This document shows, in pieces, positions 38,041 through 49,000 of a stretch of DNA of 64,000 nucleotides. Source of the stretch: Anoplolepis gracilipes (lineage: Eukaryota; Arthropoda; Insecta; Hymenoptera; Formicidae); assembly GCF_047496725.1 (NCBI RefSeq), contig NC_132974.1, positions 1,123,501 to 1,187,500 on the forward strand, written 5' to 3'. Under the pieces are notes generated by a model, which did not search any database, had not been told where the DNA came from, and saw nothing but the letters and a program-made list of their open reading frames with translations. The translations under genes and the position numbers were made by a program. How positions within the stretch are numbered: the stretch's first letter is position 1; each line of letters opens with the position of its first letter.

Positions 38041-40482
38041 GGAAAATAAAGTTAATATTCGCCAAACTCACTAAACAGTCAAGATATGGCAGAGTCGCGG
38101 AACTTTAAGGGTTTACTTGAGGTTTCTACCAATTTTCGATTATGTATTTGCCTATAAATGCGGTTGAAAAGTATTTGCAAAGTGTCACGCTTTGTTCGCT
38201 CTATATTTACATTTAATAATTTTGCTTGAAAAGAAAATTGTACGTTCTGCGATATTTAATACACGGAATATGTACTTAAATTATTTCTCTGCACTACTTG
38301 ATACATAATTGATATCATAGTATAACATTTCTGTCCCAGGCGCACGATATTTATAATAAATATTTTTATCATTTATTTTTTTGAAATAATATGTACATAT
38401 TTTTTATACATATTTTAAATGCATTGAGAGAAAAACATTATAAAAATTATGTATTTGACACGTTATTAAAATATAGATTAAATATTTTATGGTAAGTACA
38501 AAAATAAATATTTGTAGTAATAATTTTGTAAATATTTCTCAAATATTCGCAAATATATTTAAAATAAATCTTTATGAACTGCGTTTAATCGAAGATCATT
38601 ATATAAAATATTTATAAAAAATTCAAATAATTATTATAAACATTTCGTATATATTTTATGAATACTGTTTTGCTGTCTGGGACATGGATTTTACTTCTCT
38701 TTACTAAAATACAATTCCTACTCTTAAACTGTAATATTTACGTAATCTCAATATATATTATTTAACATGTTATTATGTCACTCAATCTGATATTTTTTTT
38801 AATACAATTTTTTTTTTACTTTTGTAGAGATATATTATTTTCAAAATGCACACGTTGCATTTTGCAATAGCGATTCTAATACCAGATCTTTCGAAATTGT
38901 CCTTTTCCAATGGAATTCTTAGAAACTCGAGGATAGTCAGAAAGTTCAATTTTCTGATACGATTCGGTTATCGCGACAAAAGGAAAAGACAACATATCAT
39001 CAGAGTTTTTCGAGCTTTGAACTTCACTGGACCGAGAACAGCTCTATGCTATACCGATGAAAGTTGTATTTTTGCGGGAAGAAAGGAAATATCTCGATCG
39101 CCCTCGCTAGGGAAGACTTCTGCAACTTCATCTTTCAAATGTCAAAACTTATGCGAGAAGTTTAACAAACGTTGTAAAAAAACTGTTCTTCGTTAGATGG
39201 AATATTAATTGGTCGTGATATTACCTCGGACAAGTCGGATCAAATGTTGCATCAAAGCAACATATAAACTGCGTTGCCCGGTATTTACGTCTGAAAAAAT
39301 ACAAATAATAATGAATAATCTTTTACGAACATAAAGAGAGAGTACACACTGCTTCAACAATTGCTTCTCCAAGCAAATAGAAATTACATTCGAGGTTCAA
39401 TGCTCGAATGTTATTGCTCGGGAACATATCTCCACCTGCCAGAACCTGGCTTTTTCAATTTATCGACAATACACGCGCAACATCCGTGCAGAATCGAATT
39501 CCATTTCACCGTCGGTAGTCGGTACCCCTTTGGAAATCGTGATTCGTTTTGCACTTCTCAGCGGGTTGCAAAGTGAGTCATTTTTCCCACGTAACGTCAA
39601 GAAGGTACTCCCGAGATCGCTTCCTCAGAGAACAAGCGATTTCGCCGAATGAGTCCAGGAGGAATACGAGATAATATCACCTGGAAGCGCCAGGGGTGGT
39701 TATCATTCTTGTTGGGAAAATTTAGAATTATTGCTCGATCGCGCAAAATATTGCTCATGATAATGCAATATGATAAAGAATATATTTTTATAGCTCTCCG
39801 GGATTCATCTTCATCAGACGAATACGAGTGTAAATACTTAACCTCGCGTATTGAAGTTCTTGTACGGGACTTACAAGTGAAATCCAATTTCATTTCGCCG
39901 TAGGTTCTTACCTACCTACTCGTTGAGAAATAAACTCTAGTTGGAAGAAGAAGAAGAAGCCACGTAAATCCTCTTCTAATGGTCTCGGGTATATTTATGC
40001 GTCCGTGAGGGCGGCGATGGCCGTTTTATCGGCTCTGAGTGAAACCAAGCGAGAAGTATTATGAAAACTTTAGAGGTACCGACTCGAACTCGCTTCAGCG
40101 AAATATCGAAGACAGAACCAGACAGCGCCGACGAAATCGGGAACTGAAAGCAGAATTATCGAGTTTCTTTTAAACATTAGCCTCAACTAACGAAACGGAT
40201 ACGTATAACAAAATGACTAGCGCGAATATAGTTTGCAGAATCTGAAAATTCGACTAAAAACACGCGAGTGGAATATTTGTCATAAGTGACAACTCTGGCA
40301 AGATCCCCTATAAATATTATGGACCATTGTATTATGTTCGAAAGTCATTAAATGTTATAAGCAAAAGTACTTTACCGACATATATACACGGGACCATCAC
40401 GTTTCTATCTTGTCGCTCAGTAGGATTAATTATTGATCGATGGCAGCCGAATCTTTGATAGCTTCTAACTAGGAAAGAAAAA
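38041..40482. other. Gene-free stretch
   Basis: AT-rich, especially 38200-38830. A 116-codon plus frame at 38846-39196 and opposed frames at 39597-39903 have no recognisable domain. TGTCCCAG at 38332-38339 and CTGGGACA at 38677-38684 are inverted and could bound a small element, but the match is only 8 bases. Confidence 0.45.
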
Positions 40483-40675
40483 AGGTCTCTTAAGCTATCT
40501 GAGCCAAATTATCTTCCAGATAACTTAAGATTAAGCTATCGAGCCCTTCATAATTTTTTAATGGCTAGAACAAAAGAAGTATTTTTTATAGCAAAAAGTA
40601 GCAAATAATTAGCAAATAATTTTCATATATATTTTTTATGTTTTGATCATTTGGCTCAGATAACTTAAGAGACCT
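40483..40675. mobile_element. 193-base MITE-like element
   Basis: The left end (40483-40509, beginning AGGTCTCTTAAGCTATCTGA) and the right end (40649-40675, ending CAGATAACTTAAGAGACCT) are inverted copies matching at 26 of 27 positions. The interior contains a second inverted motif (ATAACTTAAGATTAAGCTAT) and 'GCAAAAAGTAGCAAA', also found in the relative at 15428-15560. It has no open frame. Flanks share 'AGGAAA' but not immediately at both ends, so the target-site duplication is uncertain. The superfamily is not assigned. Confidence 0.85.
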
Positions 40676-42382
40676 AAGGAAAAAATAGTTTTTATTTTTA
40701 CAACGCACGTCACTCGTAATAAACTTTAAACAAGAATACTGCATGATATCGAAATACACACACATATGTATAGATGCAGCGAAACCACTGCCAGTTGTTT
40801 CCTATACCATAATGCCTCTTCCACAACACGATGTGGTTTATCGGGGATAAACTAAATTGTTGGAAAACCACAATATATTGTATATATTACGAAAACGCAT
40901 CTTGTAAATCTGTCGCCTGACAATACGAGCGAGCCCGCGAACAATTAATACAAAAAATATTTTGTAATCTTTTTATTTGTGCAAAATTTTATATTCACTC
41001 AAAAAATATGTATTTATTATATATACAATATATTTTCTAAATAAATATATACAATTATATATATATTAATTTATATATTTATATATTTTAATAAATAAAT
41101 ATATAAATATATATTACATATAATAATATATATATATTTATATATATGACTATTTTAATTTTATATTTTATAATTATAATTAGTAGTACATATTAATATA
41201 ATATCTTATTCCACGTTTTCGATGTATAATTAAATTTATCTACGAAATTCCACTATGGTATTACAAATAATGAATATTGAATTATAGACAGTGAATAATG
41301 AATATTGAATTATAGACAGTGAATATTGGAGTATTAGTGAAATTGTCGTTGGCTCGTTAAATGTTGTAACATAGACGAGCAGCAACAAGCATATAGAAGC
41401 AAGCAATAACAATTAAGTTGATCACGCTCGTTGCATTTTGGATTATGCTAAATGACTCGTTACATTGAGATTGCATTATTATCATATTTCCAAAAGTAAT
41501 TTATGCGATGCTTTTGTTGATTAAGAATTTATGGAGAAACTATGGTAACAGTTTAAGCGCGATGTTTGCTTCGGCAAAATACAGATTAATTCTTTCATCT
41601 TGAAACGAGATTATCGGACGGCTTCTGCCGCGCAAGTATGGTCTTACAACAATTAATGATATCGAAACAGCAAGAGAAACCTGTTGCTTGACGCTTCCTG
41701 ATGAACTTTACCTATGCGATATATTATCTCGAAAAACTAACTTTTGCGACATCGGGTTTATCAATCTCGTTGTTGACCTTATCCGCAGAAAACAATTTTC
41801 CCCCAGTCGAAAATGGGATTAGCCGGTCTCTCTCGTATCCCATTTCTCTCTGGCACAACCCTTGACCTACATATATATATATATACTTCTTAGGAATGGC
41901 TGAAAAGATTCTTAGGAATGGCTACGGAAGTATGTAGGTCTCCAAGTAAAAACAATATTATCGTGATCATCGGCAAAATGAGAACTTTCATTCAAGATGA
42001 AGCCATAACGAAGGGAAAAATGCGAAATTTTTTTGCATATCGTAATGAAATTGTTGATATCGCAATTATCTCGATAAGACAGCAATAATACAAAAGATGA
42101 CTTAAGAAATAAATATATTAGAAAATATATTATAAATATTTTTGGAAGCTCTCTGGAAGCATTAAAGAGATTTTTTGCAATCTCGGAATTTATATCTTTT
42201 CAAGAAAAGTCTTAATAACTGTGTCATGATGAAATTGAAAATTAAAATTTATGGAGCATATTAAGCAACGTATATCCAGATATCAAGTAGTAGCAACTTT
42301 CCGCAACAATATAATTTCCAAATAACAATAACTAAGCTTTTTTTTTTCTTATCCTTAAGCACTCTCTTCTCCTCTCCCCCGC

Positions 42383-42413
<31 letters not shown>

Positions 42414-45400
42414 CACCTATCTCTTTCTCTCTTTTCCTGTTACACCAGTTTCACGCTCGTATTTCAAAGGAAAACTTCCTTCATAAACCCGTGCATACAT
42501 AAGAAAATCTCTGGTGGTAAACTGCAAAATCCCACAAGGTTGTCCTATTTTTCGGTGTACGTGACGTGTTGTGAATTAATCTCGGCCCCTTTTAACAAGA
42601 TTACGGTCTTTCACGCTATCCAGAAGCGGCAGGATGACGGTTTTTCTCTAACGAGATGCTTCACCTGGCTAAAAGTATTTTATGTTATTTTCCGTTGGAC
42701 GAAAGCTTATGTCGCGTGGATCCGTACATAAGTATGCATATCTACAAATCATCAAATATCATATATTGTAAAAGAATAAATAAATCACTGCGTTTTAAAG
42801 CATATAAACTTGTAATTTTCTCCTCATGTAAAAAAGCGTTTTATATGTTAATAAAAGCGCACAGTTTTTCGTGAGAGATTTATGATATAAGGCAAACTCG
42901 AGACAAAACATTAGATTCTCGAAAAATTCCCAAATTTTCTAACGAATATTTCTCCTGCGTGTAAAGTATAATAAATTCTATCCCTCGTCGCGCTAGCTGA
43001 CATTTTATCCACTTTATTCCTATGGCCTCATCGAAATTCTCTTTGAAAACAAAAACCCTCCGTGAAGCTGTAAAAGATTCTTTAAAATCGATCATAAGAA
43101 AATACTGTGTCAATTTAATTCGCAAATTCGAATTAACTTTGCAAAGATATTCATATCATCTTCGATAAGAGAACAATCTTACGGTATCTCGGGACGATTT
43201 TGCAAATGAAATCTATTCAACAGGCGTGATATTCGACGTATGGTCTGACTTGTTGCGTTGAAATACTCGATTTTCCGTCTCCAATCCGTGGGACTTCCGC
43301 TCTTAATTGAATTAGCTGCGAGGCACAGCTTAAGTTGGCTTAAAGTAAAACAGGCAAAAGGTCCGATACGTCCGGAGATTCGCTTTATTACGGCGTCGCC
43401 GTTTTCATTCACATTTACGGAGATGTAGAAAGAACCGAAGGAAAATGAAAAATGGCTTTGCCGCCGCTGACTGAGTATCGAATGATACTTATCGTGTCAG
43501 TAATGACCGCCTTGTGACATGAAAAATATAAAGCTCACGCGAGAAGTGAACCGCCCTGAATACCGCATGAATGGTAATCGTGCTATGACATGGATATAGC
43601 GCAATAAACATTCCAGTTGGTACATAGTACATAGTAGGTCGATAATCATTTGGCTTTACTGTGTTTACGTGCCGTTAGTTGTCTGCAATCGGAAAGACGT
43701 ACATCGACGAGCAATAAAAATAACTGGCACGTAAAAAACGTATTCACGTTGGCATCACCTAAATAGCCATGGTATATTAATAGCTGTTAATTATGTGATT
43801 AACGGCGATAATTTTACACCATCGCTGTTCATGGTTAAAGCACACGGTGCACGATGCAAAAACTTACGCGTTATAAGAATGCAATATATTAAAACAGGAC
43901 AATATGTAGAGTACGTAGGGGGGCAACCTTGTTTCCTGCTTGCTGTGTCATTCTAAGAGGCGCGCCGAGGGAAAATATTTGTAATCCAAAGGAATCTTCC
44001 ACGAGTTGAATCCTTAGTAATGGCGCACAACCTTTCGTATAACTCTTTTGTGATGCGACTCGTGAATGGCCATTTTGACCCGGCAAAGAATCTGCCTGCG
44101 GTGTATATGGCGTAATATCGTCGCGAGGGTATTCTTTTCTATATATTCGGTCTCTGCGACTCGCTTAACCGGAAGGAAGCCGATAGAAAAGCAGCACGTG
44201 AAACGACGGAGCTAAATTCCGAGTATAAAATATGAAAAGAGCACCAATGATAAATGCATACATGTCTGGGCTGATATACGATCGTAAATAACGAGTCACC
44301 CGCTGTTAAGATCTTGAGAACCAAGTAATACATGTATAAGGCGAAGATTAAGTATACCGCCTGATACTTTAAATACATTATGCTAAACGTATGATATTTT
44401 ATTTTACAACGCTTGTCGATGCACTGAGTAAATATTAATATTCTTGAATTGAGAAGATAAACAAGTTTAGAGAACACGTTGTTATAAATTTTTTTTTTTT
44501 TCTTTAATCTTGACATATTAAAATAATACAATTGTAATATGAAATAAATAACGTATTATATCTACTATACCGATGACATCACTTTTATCATAATCTTGTC
44601 ACGTGTCACATAAAGTCAACAACTGTATAATTAAAACTCTTCCTCCTCTTAATACTGTGCATAATTCAAGCGAAATTAGGTTAACGACTTTCGAGATTGC
44701 ACGATTATTTCGAATTAACTTAGTTTAAGCGACACGTTTTCTTATTATTATGAAACGGTAGTAACTTGATTGCTAAACATAAAGAGCAGAATTTTATGCT
44801 GTACCGCTGAGAATATATTGTAACAGTAGAGCTACGCGGAGAGACCAGAATCGATATGCGTGCGATATGGCAATAACGATGGTAAAAGATGGACTCGTCG
44901 ACAGTTTGTCAAGGATCCAGGATATAGATACGATCGACCGTAGGTTTTCAGGTCGTGATAGTTATTTTGATCATCCGGAGATATGCAAGAGTAATCCTAT
45001 GGCAAGACAACAGATAGAAATCGGCTTCGGGTGTTAGATCAATAAGCACGACGACGGGTGACAAAAGTACTGTTTTTAAATCTTTTATTTTCATAAATTA
45101 TATCAATCGATTTTATCACGCGATATAATATTTAAGCGGCACATATCTGACGGGATTTTTCGATTTAAAGATTTTATTTCGAAATAGAGTCTCACTTGTT
45201 CAGCGCTATTAAATTTAGATTGAGAATATAGTGAGACGCAATTAAACAGAAATCTTAATAAAGACGCGCTCATATAAATTACATTATTACTTACATATTT
45301 TAATCATATTGATTTTTTTTTATATTGTATAAAATATTTGCAAAACTTTCTTTTGCTTTGAGGATGTAAGCAAAGGCCTAAACATATTTCTGACTTTATT

Positions 45401-45517
45401 ATTTCGATTATATGATATCTTAAGATGTATATTGTAAGATGTATAAGAAAAACACCATGGAAACTGTGTCGGCGTGGATTTTGGTACTTGGTTGTCCTTG
45501 TACCAAGCCACACGTGT
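40676..45517. other. Gene-free stretch, rest of the putative intron
   Basis: AT-rich with TA-rich sequence at 41020-41150 and a CT run at 42386-42408. Small frames on both strands are unrecognised. No supported gene. Confidence 0.5.
41266..41321. repeat. 28-base tandem duplication
   Basis: Two adjacent identical units (41266-41293 and 41294-41321), each starting AATAATGAATATTGAATTAT, with the first 6 bases of a further partial copy following. Probably a recent local slippage event. Confidence 0.9.
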
Positions 45518-45537
45518 TGGCTTTTCCTATTTTGCAG
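45518..45537 (+). other. Candidate 3' splice acceptor
   Basis: TGGCTTTTCCTATTTTGCAG ends at 45537. It has a pyrimidine-rich tract followed by GCAG with no intervening AG, a strong acceptor. It lies 499 bases upstream of the start codon of the only real coding exon, with no better acceptor between. I infer that the exon containing that start codon begins at 45538. Confidence 0.7.
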
Positions 45538-46036
45538 ATAACAACGGCGGCATGAACGTACGAGACTGGTTACAAAGTGCCATTTGCGCAGAGTATCGCG
45601 CGATCTCAAACCTTCTATTAAGATCGCGCCTCGACTTCCAAGCTTCGTGTTCGTGGTGTAGCCTATAGAACGAAACCTGAAGAGAAACACTTGATACATG
45701 TAGACATAAAGGTGATCAAGAAATCGTAGAACATAGTTAGACTTTGTGTGAAATGTGAAAATTTGAAACGAGTCAACATGGAGATCATTACGGAACGTGA
45801 CGCAACGACCAAAAATACGACTACATCAATGGCCTCTATGAGGTTCGCCAAGCTGCAATTCATATTCCTTCTTGGTCCACAAGAGGGGATGTGACTTGAT
45901 TTAGAAGCGAACCTCGACATACGATGAATCGCCTCAGGGATCGTCAAATAGAAACATAGGCGCGTAACAAAAAAACAAGTTTAAAAGAAAACAATAAAGC
46001 ATTTACGACGCGTAGCAATCCGATAAGGCTAAAAAA
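45538..46036 (+). promoter_or_regulatory. 5' leader with upstream open frames
   Basis: Predicted untranslated part of the exon between the acceptor and the main start codon. It contains five upstream ATGs followed by in-frame stops within the leader. Two 38-codon frames lie at 45552-45668 and 45778-45894, an 11-codon frame at 45924-45959, and two minimal ATG-stop pairs at 45698-45703 and 45753-45758. In frame with the main ATG, a TAG at 46013-46015 closes the upstream reading frame. Upstream frames of this density usually reduce initiation at the main start. This depends on the acceptor being used. Confidence 0.55.
45778..45894 (+). other. Upstream open frame, 38 codons
   Basis: The ATG context is ACATGG, which is reasonable. 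The frame encodes a small Thr-rich, then hydrophobic peptide ending at TGA 45892-45894. It sits in the leader of the large exon and ends 142 bases before the main start. Its function, if any, would be translational control. I do not recognise the peptide. Confidence 0.3.
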
Positions 46037-49000
46037 ATGGATTCAACAAAATTGGGCGGTCCGGCGCCGACTAGTCCGGCTCATTCGCCAGTTTTGCCGA
46101 GCTACGCCACATCCGGCGAAGGTAACATCGATTACATCATAGGTGATTACATGGAGAGACTGGGCACGAGACTGAATATCCTCGAGACCGAGCTCAAGTA
46201 CGCGTGGAGAGCGCTAGATCTTCTCAGTCAGGAATACATCAAGATGTGGGAAAGACTAGAAAAACTGGAGGGCTTGCTGTACGAACAGCAAACTGTGATC
46301 AGTCAGTTGATCGAGTTTTATACTAGTGGTGGCGCTCACGAAAACGTAAATATCATCGAGGAGACTCTGGCTAATCAGCAGGGCTCGGTGGGTGAATTGG
46401 ACGCGATTGCAAAGAGCCTAGGAGCAGCGATAGATATCGAGGATACTACCGTATTGCGGGAAAAATTGGCTCAACAGGAACTAGCAAGGATGCACGGGCT
46501 CACGCAGGATAGTACAACAGCCGCGACTGTAGTTACCGACATGCACAGAAATGTCAGGAATCTCGATACCTTGGAGACCCTTGAGGAAGAGGGCAACATA
46601 CCCGATGAGGCATTTTACAGAAGTCTAAACAACGCCTATAGAGAAGATTTGATTTGCGGCGACACATCGAGACCGACGTCGCAGCTGGGTATGATCTGGG
46701 AGGAAGCTGAAGATGAAGATATAAATGGTAAGAAGGAGGTGGACCCTAGCATTTTTGATAAAGCTATACCAAAAGAGAAAGAACTGGAGGAGCTGTCTAA
46801 CCAACCGACCAAAGAGGAAGTACAAACCTCCATAATGAAAAAGCAAGATGAAGCAGATGAAGATGAAGGCGAGGTATTTAGCGCGGCCGATTATAAAAGC
46901 TATCGAGGGAACACACCGTGCATCAGTGAACAAGATCTTGCTCAGCTTTCTAGACTCAGTTCTCTCGATCAGGTGGCGTTAGAAAAATTGCACGAGATAG
47001 ACAGATTAACTAGTAAACTGCAAAAGGATTCGCAGAATCTGATAGAATTGCAATCGAGACTAATAGATTCGCCGAAGCGAAGCCAGTACTCGTCCGAGGC
47101 CGAGGCAAAACTGGCTGAGGAGGCAAGTAGTATAGACGAGCAATTGAGAAAGATCTACGCGGAGACCGACGTCGACAGCTGGACCTTCTCTAAAAGTCCC
47201 GGCTCTACTGGCGGCAGATCAATTTCCAGAGTCAGTACCGATAGCGGACTGGCTACTGACGGCGACTTCACAACGAGATCTATATCGCCAAGACTGACTA
47301 CTACGTCCAGGAGCAACTTAGACTCCATTTCGACTACCTATACTCCGCCTAGATTAGGTTATACGTCGGCTATATTGGAAAAAAGCCCAGAGCCCGTGAT
47401 TCAGTTGCCGATTGACGTCGGTAATTTTGCGAAAGGATATGCGGAGAACAAAGAGCTAACGGATTTGATGGCCGAAAGCTTCGCGGCGGCTGTCACTTGC
47501 GCTTCACCCAATATTTATAGCACAACTACCGAGAAGGTGTCGTCGCCCACTTTGTCAGCCAGTAGCGTGCAAAGCGTTCATAGCGTCCAAGGTCTTCGCA
47601 CGAGACAAGATGGTTATTTTGGTAGCGCGGCTCGGCTTAATCTCGAATTCCAAGAAAGCCGGACGCCACCTAGTCCGTCGCCTAGCTCACCACCTCCGCC
47701 GGCGCCGCGAGACACAACCGAATCCTTCCTCATGCCTGGCGCCGATCAGCGAGAACCAGACGCAAAAAGATCTCAAAGCCCAAGTTTCTTGCGAAACACG
47801 GAGAAGTTGGTCTCCATGGAACAAGGTCGTCTCAGTCCCCGCACTCCTCATTCGCCCAAGTCACCAAGAGTCTCGCCGAAACACACGATTAAATCCAGTA
47901 GCGCCAATATAGTAACGGCAAAATCCGATTCCGGTTTATCATCCATGAGTGGCTGGAGCAGTTTAGATAAGTCGCCGAGTTCTCCGAAGAGCTCTATCGC
48001 TAAAATGTTGACTTCCTATTCGGTGGATCACACCCGTACGAGCAATCTTGTACCCAGCACGCAGCCCGCCAGGATCTCCAGTCCGATACCACCGCTTCCC
48101 GAAACGACCAGCGCCGTCGCCATTACACAGGAACCTCTCTACGATACTCCCGAAGGTAGAGACGCTTTCGCAAGTACTTTGACGACTACGGCCAGTCATC
48201 CTCCTTACACAACAACGATGAATCATTTAGTATATACGACCGCCAGCAAGTCACCGGTCAAGGAAGATTATACATTTGTACCTCCGCCAGCTCCGGGTGT
48301 AACCACTACCTGTCAGAGTCCCAAGAAACGCAGTCGTCAACAGAGTCTTCAGCATGCTTTCTCAATGCCTGCCGGCACAAGTACAGATTATATCTACAGA
48401 TCAGAACAACCGGCCATTTACTCCGTGGCTGGTAGTAATCGACAGCAAGTTATTACGAGCGTATACACTAGTGGTTCCGGTTCCTACGGGCCCAAGACTA
48501 CTACCTCGGCTTACTATCCTTCTTCTGATTCGCTGGAGCAATATACCAACTATCAGGAAAGTTATGGCGCTCTTCAATACACAGAGACGACGAGCGCCAC
48601 GAATGTTCACGTAAAGAAGCCGTTGCGTGGAAGCTCATTTACGGATGGCATGACAAATCACGAAGGATACAAGGCGGCGATGTATCGCACGATGTTTCCC
48701 ACCGGCAACATCACCGATGCTCTCTCGTACTATCCGACCAGTGCGACTAATCTACCGCGAACGGAGACCAATGAGAGCACGTCGTGGCTGAACTCGATGG
48801 AGGAACAGATACCTCACGATTCGACGTCTTCCAGCATTAGATCCTTAACCTCCGACGGTAGCTACTCTCAGAGCCCGTATACGGACCGTAGGTATCCTCA
48901 GCCACCGGCCTATCAGGCACATGCGGCATATCAGCAGCATCATACTTATGCAAATCAAAACTATCCACAAGCTTATCAACAGCAGTATCAATCATATAGT

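Noticed and set aside
46037..46330. Nance-Horan/Guk-holder or WAVE-type identity for the N-terminus
   Set aside because: The coiled coil is similar in position to a WAVE homology domain, but its sequence pattern does not match what I know of those families.
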